Below, piece by piece: positions 34,949 to 43,560 of a stretch of DNA of 64,000 nt. A program made the position numbers and the translations under genes. The notes beneath the pieces are model-generated. The model made no database searches. It had not been told where the DNA came from and was given only the letters and a program-made list of their open reading frames with translations. This DNA comes from Cellvibrio sp. PSBB006 (GTDB taxonomy: Bacteria > Pseudomonadota > Gammaproteobacteria > Pseudomonadales > Cellvibrionaceae): assembly GCF_002162135.1 (NCBI RefSeq), contig NZ_CP021382.1, positions 558,001 to 622,000 on the forward strand, in the 5' to 3' direction. Position 1 is the first letter of the stretch, and each line of letters begins with the position of its first letter.

Positions 34949-36175
34949 ATGCAAATTCCACCGCTTTCCCAGTCACCGTTTCGTTTGAGCAGTCATGCTC
35001 AAACGACGGATGGTAACCGATCAGACAATACCCGTTTGCAATCCGGTATTTCCCGAGATCCTGCTGTTTCTTCCGCCACCTCCCGGCAAGACGCGCTTGC
35101 GCTCTTTGAGCGCACACTGACCATGGGCTATGAAAAATTACAGGCCAAGCAGGGCGCAGTGGGTCAATTTGCGGCCCTTGAACCACTGACGGCAGAAAAA
35201 GTCGCGGGTAATATCCTGGGCTTTATCGAGCGTCGTCTACAGATGGATGTCGCCGAAGGTGCTACCCAGGAGCAACTGGCGTCGCGCCTGGAAGCGGGAC
35301 TGGCGGGTTTCAAGAAAGGTTTTGCAGAAGCCAGTGAAAAGCTGAAAGCGCTGAGTATGCTATCGCCGGACGTTGAACAAGATATTGGCAAAACCTACAA
35401 TCTGGTGTTGACCGGTGTTGATGCCCTCAGAGAAAAATTCCTTGGCGGGCTGGTAAAAAACGAACCCACAACTACACCTGAGACCACCCCACAGGCGACG
35501 CGCCAGCAAGCTTATGCAGCCTTGGCCAGTAGCAGCTATCAATACGCCAGTGCCAGCAGTTTCAGTTTTCAATTAACGACAGCCGAAGGTGATAAAGTCA
35601 CCATTTCTGCCAGCAGTGCCCAAGCGTTTAGTGGTCAATATGCGCGAGGTGTTGCGGGCAATAGTGAGAGCTATACCTTGGCTGAGACGATGAGTGCATC
35701 CTACAGCTCTACCCGTGAATCCAGCTGGTCAATCCAGGGCGATTTAAATGATGATGAGATGCAGGCCATTGAAGAACTGTTGGGGCAAATTAATAAGCTG
35801 GCCGGTGAGTTCTTCAACGGCAATCTTGACGAGGCTTTTAATCAGGCTTTGGCGCTGGGGTATGATCAGCAACACATCACGGCTTTCTCGCTGAATTTAA
35901 CCCAAGTTGAAGTACAGCGGGTGAGCACGGCCTATCAACAATTTAATGATGCACCTATCGGGGAAAATCCTGGTGAGCATCTCTTGCCCGTCGGCAAATT
36001 TGTTCGTGACTTGTTGAATGCTTTGGAGACGGCAAATAATTTTTCTGAGCCGGAAACCTTGTTGCTGGATTTAAGCGAAAAGATTGTAGCAACGGATGAA
36101 AATGAAACGTCATCTCCCGCTCAACGTTTCCGCGATTTTGTTGAACAGGTGCTACACAGTATGAAGCCTGTTTGA
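34949..36175 (+). CDS. DUF5610-like hypothetical protein
   Basis: A 408-residue protein with no signal peptide or membrane segment. Residues ~48-150 form a helical region (RQDALALFERTLTMGYEKLQ to VEQDIGKTYNLVLTGVDALREKF) resembling DUF5610. A Ser/Ala/Tyr-rich stretch (~185-250) and a second helical region (~250-400) follow. The function of this family is unknown. A GGGGG purine run precedes ATG 34949. It follows the FHA gene by 77 bp, beyond a hairpin, and ends in a clear terminator at 36209-36246. Domain identity is from memory and is uncertain. Confidence 0.72.
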   Translation: MQIPPLSQSPFRLSSHAQTTDGNRSDNTRLQSGISRDPAVSSATSRQDALALFERTLTMGYEKLQAKQGAVGQFAALEPLTAEKVAGNILGFIERRLQMDVAEGATQEQLASRLEAGLAGFKKGFAEASEKLKALSMLSPDVEQDIGKTYNLVLTGVDALREKFLGGLVKNEPTTTPETTPQATRQQAYAALASSSYQYASASSFSFQLTTAEGDKVTISASSAQAFSGQYARGVAGNSESYTLAETMSASYSSTRESSWSIQGDLNDDEMQAIEELLGQINKLAGEFFNGNLDEAFNQALALGYDQQHITAFSLNLTQVEVQRVSTAYQQFNDAPIGENPGEHLLPVGKFVRDLLNALETANNFSEPETLLLDLSEKIVATDENETSSPAQRFRDFVEQVLHSMKPV

Positions 36176-36208
36176 TGGTCCTGAGTCCTGCCAGGTGCTG
36201 AATAAATA

Positions 36209-36246
36209 AAACCTGTTACAATTCTTTTTTTGTAGCAGGTTTTTTT
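36209..36246 (+). terminator. Terminator whose T-run abuts the next start codon
   Basis: AACCTGTTACA pairs with TGTAGCAGGTT (stem arms ~36210-36220 and 36231-36241), followed by a T-run ending at 36246. The ATG of the glutaredoxin-like gene is at 36247, and its only ribosome-site candidate, AGG at 36237-36239, is inside the 3' arm. Confidence 0.85.
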
Positions 36247-36498
36247 ATGTCACCTCTTATTCTTTATACCACGGCGGGCTGTCACCTGTGCGACACCGCC
36301 AAGACCGTGTTGTGGCCATTGCTGACAGAGTTCGGATTGCGTTTGCAGGAAGTTGATATTGCAGAGTCAGATGCGCTCATTGAACGGTATGGTATTCGCA
36401 TCCCGGTTGTTGCATTTGAAGGGGCGGCTGCGGAATTATCCTGGCCTTTTGTTGCGGAGCAAGCGCGGGATTTTATTGCCGAGCATAGTCAGGGTTAA
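36247..36498 (+). CDS. Glutaredoxin-like (DUF836) protein
   Basis: An 83-residue thioredoxin-fold protein with the redox motif CHLC at residues 12-15 (TTAGCHLCDTAK) and the cis-proline region RIPVV. The DUF836 group is poorly characterised; members are assumed to act in thiol-disulfide exchange. The start codon follows a terminator T-run directly, so expression must come from a promoter overlapping the hairpin or from read-through. The stop overlaps the stop of the convergent EAL-HDOD gene by four bases (36495-36498). Confidence 0.88.
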   Translation: MSPLILYTTAGCHLCDTAKTVLWPLLTEFGLRLQEVDIAESDALIERYGIRIPVVAFEGAAAELSWPFVAEQARDFIAEHSQG

Positions 36499-37727
36499 CG
36501 TGGATTAAAGCCCATGGTTTCCATGGTGGTGGTAACCCAGGTCAGCGCATCCAGATAAATATGGGATAGTGTATCCGGAGAGATATTGCGCGAGCCGAGA
36601 TAATCCCAATCAATTTTATCCCATTCTGCGCGCTCATAATGCTCAACGATATCGAGCACTTTTCCTTCATCTCCCAAATGTTGTAACAAGGCTTCGTTCA
36701 ATTGTTCACTTAAGGAAATATTGCTGAGTAAAATTTCCAGGGGGGCATCCATAAATGCATCCAAGGTCGACAATAAACCTACAGTAAAAAAAGTATCCTG
36801 ACGTTTTTTACCGCTCATGGTCGCGGCAATAATTTCGCACATTCGGGCGCGCGTCAGCGCGGCAATACTTAGTTCCATCGGTTTATCGCCGAGATTCGCC
36901 ATCGCCAGCAAATTTACCCAATTCTTGATGATGTTTAATCCCAGCAAGGTAATGGCCTGGCGCAGTGATTCAATTGTGCGTGGCAGGGCGAAGGCGGCGG
37001 AGTTGACCAAACGCAAGAGTTTGTAGCTTAACATGGGGTCGCGTGCAACCAACTGTTCTACCTGTTCCAGTGGGACATCCGGGTCGTGTAAAACAGACAG
37101 TAATTGCAGTACTGCTTGTTTATTTTCGGTGATCTTGCGTCCCTTGATCACTTTGGGGCGCGCGAGAAAATAGCCCTGGAATAAATCAAATCCCGCATCC
37201 TTGCAGTATTCGAGCATCTCGTAGGTTTCTACTTTTTCCGCTAGCAACGTAAGGCCGAAGGGCTTGAGGTAATCGATATGTTCGCGGATTTGGTCGGGCG
37301 ACAATTGCAGGACATCCAGTTTAATAATGTCCGCATAGGGAATGAGGTCTCGCGTTTCATCGGTCAGCTCAAAGTCATCCAGTGCAATGGTGTAACCCTG
37401 CTCGCGCAGACTGCGCAGACTGTGCAACATTTGTGCATCAATTTGTTGACCTTCAAGCACTTCCACAACCAGTTGCCGTCGGTCGAATGGCGGTGGGGTC
37501 AGAAGCAAGGTGCGGGTGAAATTAATGAAGGCCTGATGATGACCGACGACACTGTGGATGGATAATTCGGTAAAGGTATGCAGCAGAACTTGTGAGCTGG
37601 CCATGTCGCCGCCATCTGCTGTGTATTCATTCAAATCACAACTTCGGCATAGCAGCTCATATGCAACCACTTGCATCTTGCGATTGAAGATCGGCTGGCG
37701 CGCCAGCAAAGGCAATAACTCGGACAT
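36495..37727 (-). CDS. EAL-HDOD signalling protein with degenerate EAL
   Basis: A 410-residue protein. The N-terminal EAL-type domain (~10-190) has ELL (24-26) in place of EAL, but keeps VVEVLE, LDDFEL, IIKLDV, EKVET and FQGYFLARP. The C-terminal HDOD domain (~200-395) begins VLQLLSVLHDPDVPLEQVEQLVARDPMLSYKLLRLVNSA. This pairing is found in CdgJ/YuxH-type proteins that influence motility. Loss of the EAL glutamate-alanine-leucine signature suggests little phosphodiesterase activity, more likely c-di-GMP sensing. HDOD lacks HD-GYP residues. Confidence 0.88.
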   Translation of the reverse strand: MSELLPLLARQPIFNRKMQVVAYELLCRSCDLNEYTADGGDMASSQVLLHTFTELSIHSVVGHHQAFINFTRTLLLTPPPFDRRQLVVEVLEGQQIDAQMLHSLRSLREQGYTIALDDFELTDETRDLIPYADIIKLDVLQLSPDQIREHIDYLKPFGLTLLAEKVETYEMLEYCKDAGFDLFQGYFLARPKVIKGRKITENKQAVLQLLSVLHDPDVPLEQVEQLVARDPMLSYKLLRLVNSAAFALPRTIESLRQAITLLGLNIIKNWVNLLAMANLGDKPMELSIAALTRARMCEIIAATMSGKKRQDTFFTVGLLSTLDAFMDAPLEILLSNISLSEQLNEALLQHLGDEGKVLDIVEHYERAEWDKIDWDYLGSRNISPDTLSHIYLDALTWVTTTMETMGFNPR

Positions 37728-37965
37728 AGACTACTATGAAATCCTTACCGTTGATCAACCATGCGAGTCTGGTGGCATCAATGATGTTGAACTAGCTGCC
37801 CTTCATTGTATGACTTATATGGCTAAATGAAAACTCAGGTCAGGGCGAGTATGGCCTCGTTCCGATTTTTCAGGTATCAGTTGCACCGATTGCGTGCTGG
37901 ATAGAGTAGGTGGGTTGCACACCTTGTTGCCAATAGTAAACCGTCTTGGCGGTTGGGCAGCGCGC

Positions 37966-38007
37966 AAAAAAAATAACAGGCCCGCTTTGTTTGCCAAAGT
38001 CGAGCCT
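37966..38007 (-). terminator. Terminator downstream of slt (minus strand)
   Basis: Reading the minus strand from 38007, AGGC and CTTTG pair with CAAAG and GCCT across a small internal loop, followed by TTATTTTTTTT. It lies about 19 bases after the transglycosylase stop. The rest of the 298-bp space between this gene and the EAL-HDOD start shows no coding frame. Confidence 0.62.
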
Positions 38008-38025
38008 TGCGTTTTCGTGCGAAAG

Positions 38026-40059
38026 TTATAACGAATTATTGGCTTCCAGCGGTGTAATAAAAGGTTGTTTTTCACCAGTCCGGTAGCCGTAGATGACTGA
38101 AAATGACAACACGTTTTGCACGTAACCTCGGGTTTCATGGAACGGAATCGTTTCAATCCAGACGTCGTAAGGTAACTTTGCGTCCTCCTTACTGAGCCAT
38201 TGTTTAACGCGGGTTGGTCCGGCATTGTAAGCTGCTGCCGCAAGGATGCGGTTGCCATTGAACTGGTTCAATAATTGGTTGAGGTAACGACTACCCAGCG
38301 CAATATTTTTTTCCGGCTTTAATAAATCGTGTTTGTTGGAGTAGGCGATGCCTGCTCGCTTTGCGGTATGCAGTGCCGTTGCAGGCATCAGCTGCATCAG
38401 ACCCAAAGCGCCCGCTGGAGAACGGGCATCCGGGCTGAAGGCACTTTCCTGCCGTGCAATGGCGAGTAAAAGCAGCGGGTTCACCGAGGTTGCTTTCGCG
38501 GCAGTCGCCACGTGCTCCTGGTAGGCAAGCGGGAAGCGAACTTGCAGGTCGTCCCAATACTCTGCGTCAATCATTGCCTGGATACCCTGACGATGCCAGC
38601 CCCAACGATCTGCCAGGCGACCTGCTGCCACGATCTCGTCGGTTTTCATGCGACGCGTAGTGTGAAACCACTCGCGGCTCGCACCATAAATATCACCCAG
38701 GATATAAAGCTCGCGTGCCCGCTGAACGCCCGCGGCCTGTTCAACCTGAGATTGTAGTTCCGGGGAAATTAACATCGGCTTATCGACCAGGCGGTATTCA
38801 TATCCCAGTTTATCGGCGGATAAAAAACCATAGAAACTGCGTGTGGCCGCAACGCGGTTATACAGCGACTGAACGCTTTGACCATCGACTTCCTTAATAT
38901 CAAGTTCTTCCATGATGCGTGCACGCCAATACAACCAGCGTTCGGTCTGCTGGGCTTCGACGGGTAACCGGGTCAACCAGTTATAAGCCTTTTCCCAGTC
39001 TTGCTTGCGCAAGGAATCGCGAATCAAAGCTTCGGTCAGGTCAGTACTGGTAATCTGGGATATCGAGGACAGCAAACTCTCTGCTGCATCCTGGTTGTCC
39101 TGGCGCAGCAGGCGTGTGGCGATGTGGTATTGGGTTTCCAGCCGCTTGCTATCTTCAAACAATTGTTGCGCATCATAGCCTTGCCACAGGGTCAGCGCTT
39201 TGGACGCATCTTGTAAGGCAAGACGTTGCAAGCCATAAAGGATGATCTCCTGCATTTCTGAGGATTGGGTACTGAAACGTGAGGTTTGCGCCAGGATACG
39301 CGGATTCAGGCGGACTTCCTGAAAGAGCAAGGCGAGCTTTTTCTGCGGTTCCGCCATTTGGCGCGACAGATAACCGGCAAGGCCGGTATTGCCTGCTTGC
39401 ACAGCCTTGCTGTGTCTCTCCCACAAGAGTGCAGGCGTCAGTTTGCCGGCGGTTATCCAGCGAGTGAATACCGGATCGCATGCTTTGGATTGCGATTCAG
39501 CGATGTTCCATAGCGGGGCTACATCCTCATAGGCTGTTTCATCGCCCGTTTCCAAACGTGCACGCAGGCTGTTGCATGCTAGTTCCGCGTCATTCAGTTC
39601 GGCATTGTAAAACGTGTTGTAATCCTGCCATTGCTGGCGGCTCGCCAAGGTTCTTAACCAACGGTGCAATAAGCGATCACTCAGATAGGAATCAGGATAT
39701 TCAGATAAAAAAGCGGCGACATCTGCTTTGGGTAAAGTATTCAGACGGTTGCCAATATCCTGATACTCAAGGTAGGGAAGGAGCGGATAGTCTTCCAGGG
39801 TGGCAATCAATTTTTTATACGTTTGTACTTGCCGGCGATTCAATGCTGTTTTTGCTGCGGCGTAATTCTTGCGTTGCTCAGTGCGATCAACCTGAACCAA
39901 TGTGGCAATAGTTGTTTCGCTTGCAACCGCTTCGCTTGCGGCCGGTGAAGGCGCAACGACAGGTTCTTTTTCCACGCCGACAGCACTGGAGACCATTAGA
40001 AAACTACCAAACACTCCAGCAGAAATGGGGCGGAGTGCAAACAACAACCATGCGCGCAT
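38026..40059 (-). CDS. slt: Soluble lytic murein transglycosylase, Slt70-like
   Basis: A 677-residue periplasmic enzyme that cleaves peptidoglycan glycan strands to 1,6-anhydromuropeptides. A signal-like hydrophobic N-terminus (LLFALRPISAGVFGSFLMVSSAVGV) is followed by a long alpha-superhelical U/L domain (~60-490). The C-terminal lysozyme-like SLT domain has catalytic Glu in ARQESAFSPDARSPAGALGLMQLMPATA (around residue 537) and AAYNAGPTRVKQWL. Length and layout equal Slt70. Monocistronic, with a terminator after it and a 416-bp divergent region before uup. Confidence 0.95.
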   Translation of the reverse strand: MRAWLLFALRPISAGVFGSFLMVSSAVGVEKEPVVAPSPAASEAVASETTIATLVQVDRTEQRKNYAAAKTALNRRQVQTYKKLIATLEDYPLLPYLEYQDIGNRLNTLPKADVAAFLSEYPDSYLSDRLLHRWLRTLASRQQWQDYNTFYNAELNDAELACNSLRARLETGDETAYEDVAPLWNIAESQSKACDPVFTRWITAGKLTPALLWERHSKAVQAGNTGLAGYLSRQMAEPQKKLALLFQEVRLNPRILAQTSRFSTQSSEMQEIILYGLQRLALQDASKALTLWQGYDAQQLFEDSKRLETQYHIATRLLRQDNQDAAESLLSSISQITSTDLTEALIRDSLRKQDWEKAYNWLTRLPVEAQQTERWLYWRARIMEELDIKEVDGQSVQSLYNRVAATRSFYGFLSADKLGYEYRLVDKPMLISPELQSQVEQAAGVQRARELYILGDIYGASREWFHTTRRMKTDEIVAAGRLADRWGWHRQGIQAMIDAEYWDDLQVRFPLAYQEHVATAAKATSVNPLLLLAIARQESAFSPDARSPAGALGLMQLMPATALHTAKRAGIAYSNKHDLLKPEKNIALGSRYLNQLLNQFNGNRILAAAAYNAGPTRVKQWLSKEDAKLPYDVWIETIPFHETRGYVQNVLSFSVIYGYRTGEKQPFITPLEANNSL

Positions 40060-40475
40060 TGAAAACCTCGGGTACGCCTTAACGCGGTTTGAAAAATTCT
40101 GGCTTTATCGGACAGCCTCATTTATAGCGAATACATTGAGAATAACAGTGGATTATCGGATTCGCCAGTGGCCGGAGTAAACTTCATCTTCTATAGAGAT
40201 AAATTTTCTAACATATTGATATAAAGTAAGAAAATACTGTCACCTATTCACCCGTTTTTATAGTTATCTGACGGTAACCGGCATCGTTAAGTATTCGTTT
40301 GGTTCGACGTTTCAACCTGGGTCCGGTTCCATTTTCTGGCTTGCTTCAGTCACCATTATGCCTATACCTACAACGCAATTTAGTCTGCGTTGTTGGAGAT
40401 AAAAGCGGTATCATGCGGACCCTCGTCAGCCAAGGCTCTTTTGGCATTTTGTAATAGTGGATGAATGATTTTCTT
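40060..40475. other. Divergent promoter region between slt and uup
   Basis: A 416-bp AT-rich space that must hold promoters for both genes. The only clear structure is an 8-bp inverted repeat, ACAACGCA (40370-40377) and TGCGTTGT (40386-40393) with an 8-base loop, about 85 bp before uup. I could not pick out convincing -35/-10 pairs, and no coding frame stands out. Confidence 0.6.
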
Positions 40476-42410
40476 ATGTCGTTGATTAAATTGGAAAAAG
40501 CGTATCTGAGTTACGGCTTGCAAGTATTGCTGGATCAGATTGACCTCACGATTGAGCGCGGCCAACGGTTGTGTTTGATTGGACGTAACGGTGCGGGTAA
40601 ATCCAGTTTGCTGAAAGTGATCGACGGAGAGGTTGACCTGGATAAAGGCGATATCATCCGGCAAAGCGGCGTGCGCATTGCGCGGCTGGAGCAAGATCTG
40701 CCGGAGGCAGACGACCGTCAAGTATTTGATGTGGTTGCTGCGCAATTTCAGGGGATGGGTGAATTGCTGGCGGAATATCGCCACTTGGCTCACGCAGCGG
40801 AAATCTCCGATGCCGGGATGGCAAAAATGGCCGCGCTGCAACAACAAATCGAAGCGCGGGATGGCTGGAATTTGCAACAGCAGGTTGAGACGGTGCTATC
40901 CCGCCTTGACTTGCCGGCAGAGCGCTTTATGCGCGAATTGTCCGGCGGATGGCGTCGCCGCGTTGCGCTTGCCAAAGCCCTGGTGGGCGAGCCGGATGTG
41001 TTATTACTCGACGAACCGACCAACCATCTGGACATTGCCGCTATCGATTGGCTGGAAAAGCAGCTGCTTAATTTTAAAGGTGCCTTGGTCTTTATTACCC
41101 ATGACCGCTCCTTGTTGCAAACTCTCGCTACGCATATTGCAGAACTGGATCGCGGGCACCTGCGCTATTGGGCCGGTGATTATGAGAGTTATCTGGTGTA
41201 CCGCGAACAAGCGCTGGCTGAAGAAGCGCGTCATAACGCCCTGTTCGATAAAAAGTTGGCTCAGGAGGAAGTCTGGATTCGCCAGGGAATCAAGGCCCGT
41301 CGTACTCGAAATGAAGGGCGGGTGCGTGCGCTGAAAGAGTTGCGTAATGTTCGCTCTGAGCGGCGTGAACTCATCGGTAAAGCCAATTTTTCACTGACCA
41401 GTGGCGAAGCGTCGGGAAAATTGGTTGCCGAGTTAACGGGTGTTTATTATGCTTGGGGCGACAAAATTATTGTGCGGGATTTTTCCAGCACCATCATGCG
41501 CGGTGATCGCATTGGCTTGGTCGGTGCTAACGGCGTCGGCAAAAGTACGCTGTTAAAACTGATCCTCGGCGAGTTGCAACCGCAGCGCGGTCAGGTACGC
41601 TTGGGAACCAACCTGAATATTGCCTACTTTGATCAATTACGCGATCAACTGGATCTGGATAAAAATGCCGTCGATAACATTGCCGAGGGGCGAGAATTTA
41701 TCGAAGTGGATGATGGTAAAAATAAAAAAAATGTTCATATCATCTCGTATTTGAGTGATTTCCTATTTACCGGTGAGCGTGCACGGACACCCTTGCGCGC
41801 ATTGTCCGGTGGCGAGCGAAATCGCGTTTTATTGGCAAAGTTGTTCAGCAAGTCGGCCAACCTTTTGGTGCTCGACGAACCCACAAATGATCTGGATGTG
41901 GAAACCCTGGAGCTGCTGGAGGATATCCTCAATGATTACGATGGAACCGTCTTGCTGGTGAGCCATGATCGTGCATTTTTAAATAATATTGTTACCAGTG
42001 TCATCGCCTTCGAAGGGCGGGGCAATGTGCTGGAGTATGTCGGCGGTTACGATGACTGGATTCGTCAGGGGGGGAAATGGACCGAGCCGGATTTGCCTGC
42101 TGATGAAGTACCATCATCACAACCTGCCAAACAGGAAGCGATTCCGAGTCAGTCAGAACCAAAACCTGCGCCGCGCAACAAAAAGCTCAGTTATAAGTTG
42201 CAGCGGGAATTTGATGAATTGCCCGGCAGGATTGAGCAACTTGAGCAGCAACAAACTGAGGTGCAGACGGAAGTGTCGGCTCCTGATTTTTTTGCCCAGG
42301 AAGCCGCAATTGTTGAGGCAAAAATGCAGGAATTAGCCCGTATCGAAGCGGAGCTGGAGCAATGTTTCGAACGCTGGGCTGAGCTGGAGGATATGCAGCA
42401 GGCGAATTAA
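40476..42410 (+). CDS. uup: ABC-F family ATPase Uup
   Basis: A 644-residue cytoplasmic protein with two ABC domains and no membrane part. Walker A loops are GRNGAGKSS and GANGVGKST, signatures LSGGWRRRV and LSGGERNRV, and both Walker B motifs end in DEPT(N). An inter-domain linker (~240-300) and a C-terminal coiled coil (~560-640, RIEQLEQQQTEVQTEV) mark the Uup subgroup. ABC-F proteins act on ribosomes or stalled translation; Uup also affects transposon excision in E. coli. ATG 40476 gives the conserved N-terminus MSLIKLEKAYLSYG; ATG 40461 would add five residues. Confidence 0.93.
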   Translation: MSLIKLEKAYLSYGLQVLLDQIDLTIERGQRLCLIGRNGAGKSSLLKVIDGEVDLDKGDIIRQSGVRIARLEQDLPEADDRQVFDVVAAQFQGMGELLAEYRHLAHAAEISDAGMAKMAALQQQIEARDGWNLQQQVETVLSRLDLPAERFMRELSGGWRRRVALAKALVGEPDVLLLDEPTNHLDIAAIDWLEKQLLNFKGALVFITHDRSLLQTLATHIAELDRGHLRYWAGDYESYLVYREQALAEEARHNALFDKKLAQEEVWIRQGIKARRTRNEGRVRALKELRNVRSERRELIGKANFSLTSGEASGKLVAELTGVYYAWGDKIIVRDFSSTIMRGDRIGLVGANGVGKSTLLKLILGELQPQRGQVRLGTNLNIAYFDQLRDQLDLDKNAVDNIAEGREFIEVDDGKNKKNVHIISYLSDFLFTGERARTPLRALSGGERNRVLLAKLFSKSANLLVLDEPTNDLDVETLELLEDILNDYDGTVLLVSHDRAFLNNIVTSVIAFEGRGNVLEYVGGYDDWIRQGGKWTEPDLPADEVPSSQPAKQEAIPSQSEPKPAPRNKKLSYKLQREFDELPGRIEQLEQQQTEVQTEVSAPDFFAQEAAIVEAKMQELARIEAELEQCFERWAELEDMQQAN

Positions 42411-42437
42411 GGCTCTTAAATTCTGGTAGATACCGTT

Positions 42438-42896
42438 TTATGCGGATTTTTTATCGTCAGGAGGGTTTACCCGAACTGCGAGAACATCGCACATGGCACC
42501 GTGTAAAACGCTGTTGCAGGTAGAACCGAGCAAAAGTGCAAAACCCTTGCGCCCATGGCTGCCCACGATAATCAAATCGGCCTCCTGTTGATTGGCGAGG
42601 TAATGCAGCTCGGTGGCTGGTTGGCCGACCAATACATGCTCCTGTTGGATCGGGAAATTGGCCTGGCTGGCCAAGCGTTGTAATTCCTGTTCTGCCTTGA
42701 GTTGCAATTGTTCCTGAACTTCCGATAAATCCACCGGCATATCACCGCCATATGCAAAGGTAATCGGCTCAATAACGTGAGCCACACTTAACTGTGCTTC
42801 GCAGGCTTTGGCCAGGGCGACGGCTTTGGATAAAACCTGCGGCGATTCTTCTGATAAATCCAAACCGACAATGATGTGGCGATAGAGCGGCGTCAT
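42438..42896 (-). CDS. Universal stress protein (UspA family)
   Basis: A 152-residue single Usp domain. It opens MTPLYRHIIVGLDLSEESPQVLSKAVALAKACEAQLSVAHVIEP and carries the nucleotide-loop region IIVGSHGRKGFALLLGSTCNSVLHGAMCDVLAVRV (G-2x-G-9x-G-S type), so it probably binds ATP. Usp proteins aid survival in starvation and oxidative stress through unclear mechanisms. Convergent with uup (27 bp between stops) and divergent from the 43048 gene. Confidence 0.93.
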   Translation of the reverse strand: MTPLYRHIIVGLDLSEESPQVLSKAVALAKACEAQLSVAHVIEPITFAYGGDMPVDLSEVQEQLQLKAEQELQRLASQANFPIQQEHVLVGQPATELHYLANQQEADLIIVGSHGRKGFALLLGSTCNSVLHGAMCDVLAVRVNPPDDKKSA

Positions 42897-43047
42897 AATT
42901 GCTGTCCCGTGTAAAACCTTTGATTAATTATTGTGCGGTCGAAATAGCCCAAGGCACGCGATGTTTCCTAATACTAGTCCCATTTGGTAAGCGTGGCCAG
43001 ACCCTGAATACACTCGACTTTTAACAGAACGAACAGGTAGGAATGTA

Positions 43048-43551
43048 ATGAATCTTTGGGTAATTATTGTTGTGATTGCTGTCGTGGCGATGGTACTGGG
43101 TCCGATTATGATGCTACAGCCTAACGCAGCGCAACGGGGCCAGGAGCAATTACGCCGCAGGGCAATGGAGCTGGGGTTACGTGTGCGGATTATCTCGTTG
43201 CCGCGGCAAAACACTGATATTGACACACCATCAGCCATGCCGGTGTATTCACTCCCGGATGAGGCTCCTTCAGAGGAGGAAATTCGTCCGGAATGGCTAT
43301 TGATGCGCACGCCTTATGCACATGAAGCCCACTTTATGGGTAACTGGCAATGGCATGCTAACGGTCGTGCTTCGCCAAAGGAACAGGTGGCGCTTGGAGC
43401 CATTCTGCCGCAATTACCTGCTTCTGTTCGTGCGGTTGAGGGGAATGTTCAGGGGCATGGTTTCTATTGGTCTGAAAGCGGGGGCATTAGCCGCCTCGAA
43501 ACCTTGCTGCCTTTGTTGCAGCAATTACAGGCGGCTCGCCGTTCCCATTAA
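43048..43551 (+). CDS. Unrecognised membrane-anchored protein
   Basis: A 167-residue protein I do not recognise. It has one N-terminal membrane segment (~3-23, LWVIIVVIAVVAMVLGPIMML) and then a soluble part rich in charged residues (QRGQEQLRRRAMELGLRVRIISLP, then PEWLLMRTPYAHEAHFMGNWQWHA). Orientation is probably N-terminus out or in with a cytoplasmic body, given the following arginines. AGGTAGGAATGTA precedes the ATG. It sits between usp and topA and is convergent with another single-membrane-segment unknown (43561-44268), the stops being 9 bases apart. No function is proposed. Confidence 0.8.
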   Translation: MNLWVIIVVIAVVAMVLGPIMMLQPNAAQRGQEQLRRRAMELGLRVRIISLPRQNTDIDTPSAMPVYSLPDEAPSEEEIRPEWLLMRTPYAHEAHFMGNWQWHANGRASPKEQVALGAILPQLPASVRAVEGNVQGHGFYWSESGGISRLETLLPLLQQLQAARRSH

Positions 43552-43560
43552 GTTTCACGA

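Noticed and set aside
40633..41334. Plus-strand open frame (233 codons) inside uup in another frame
   Set aside because: Lies wholly inside the first ABC domain; Trp/Arg/Cys-rich composition is unlike real proteins.
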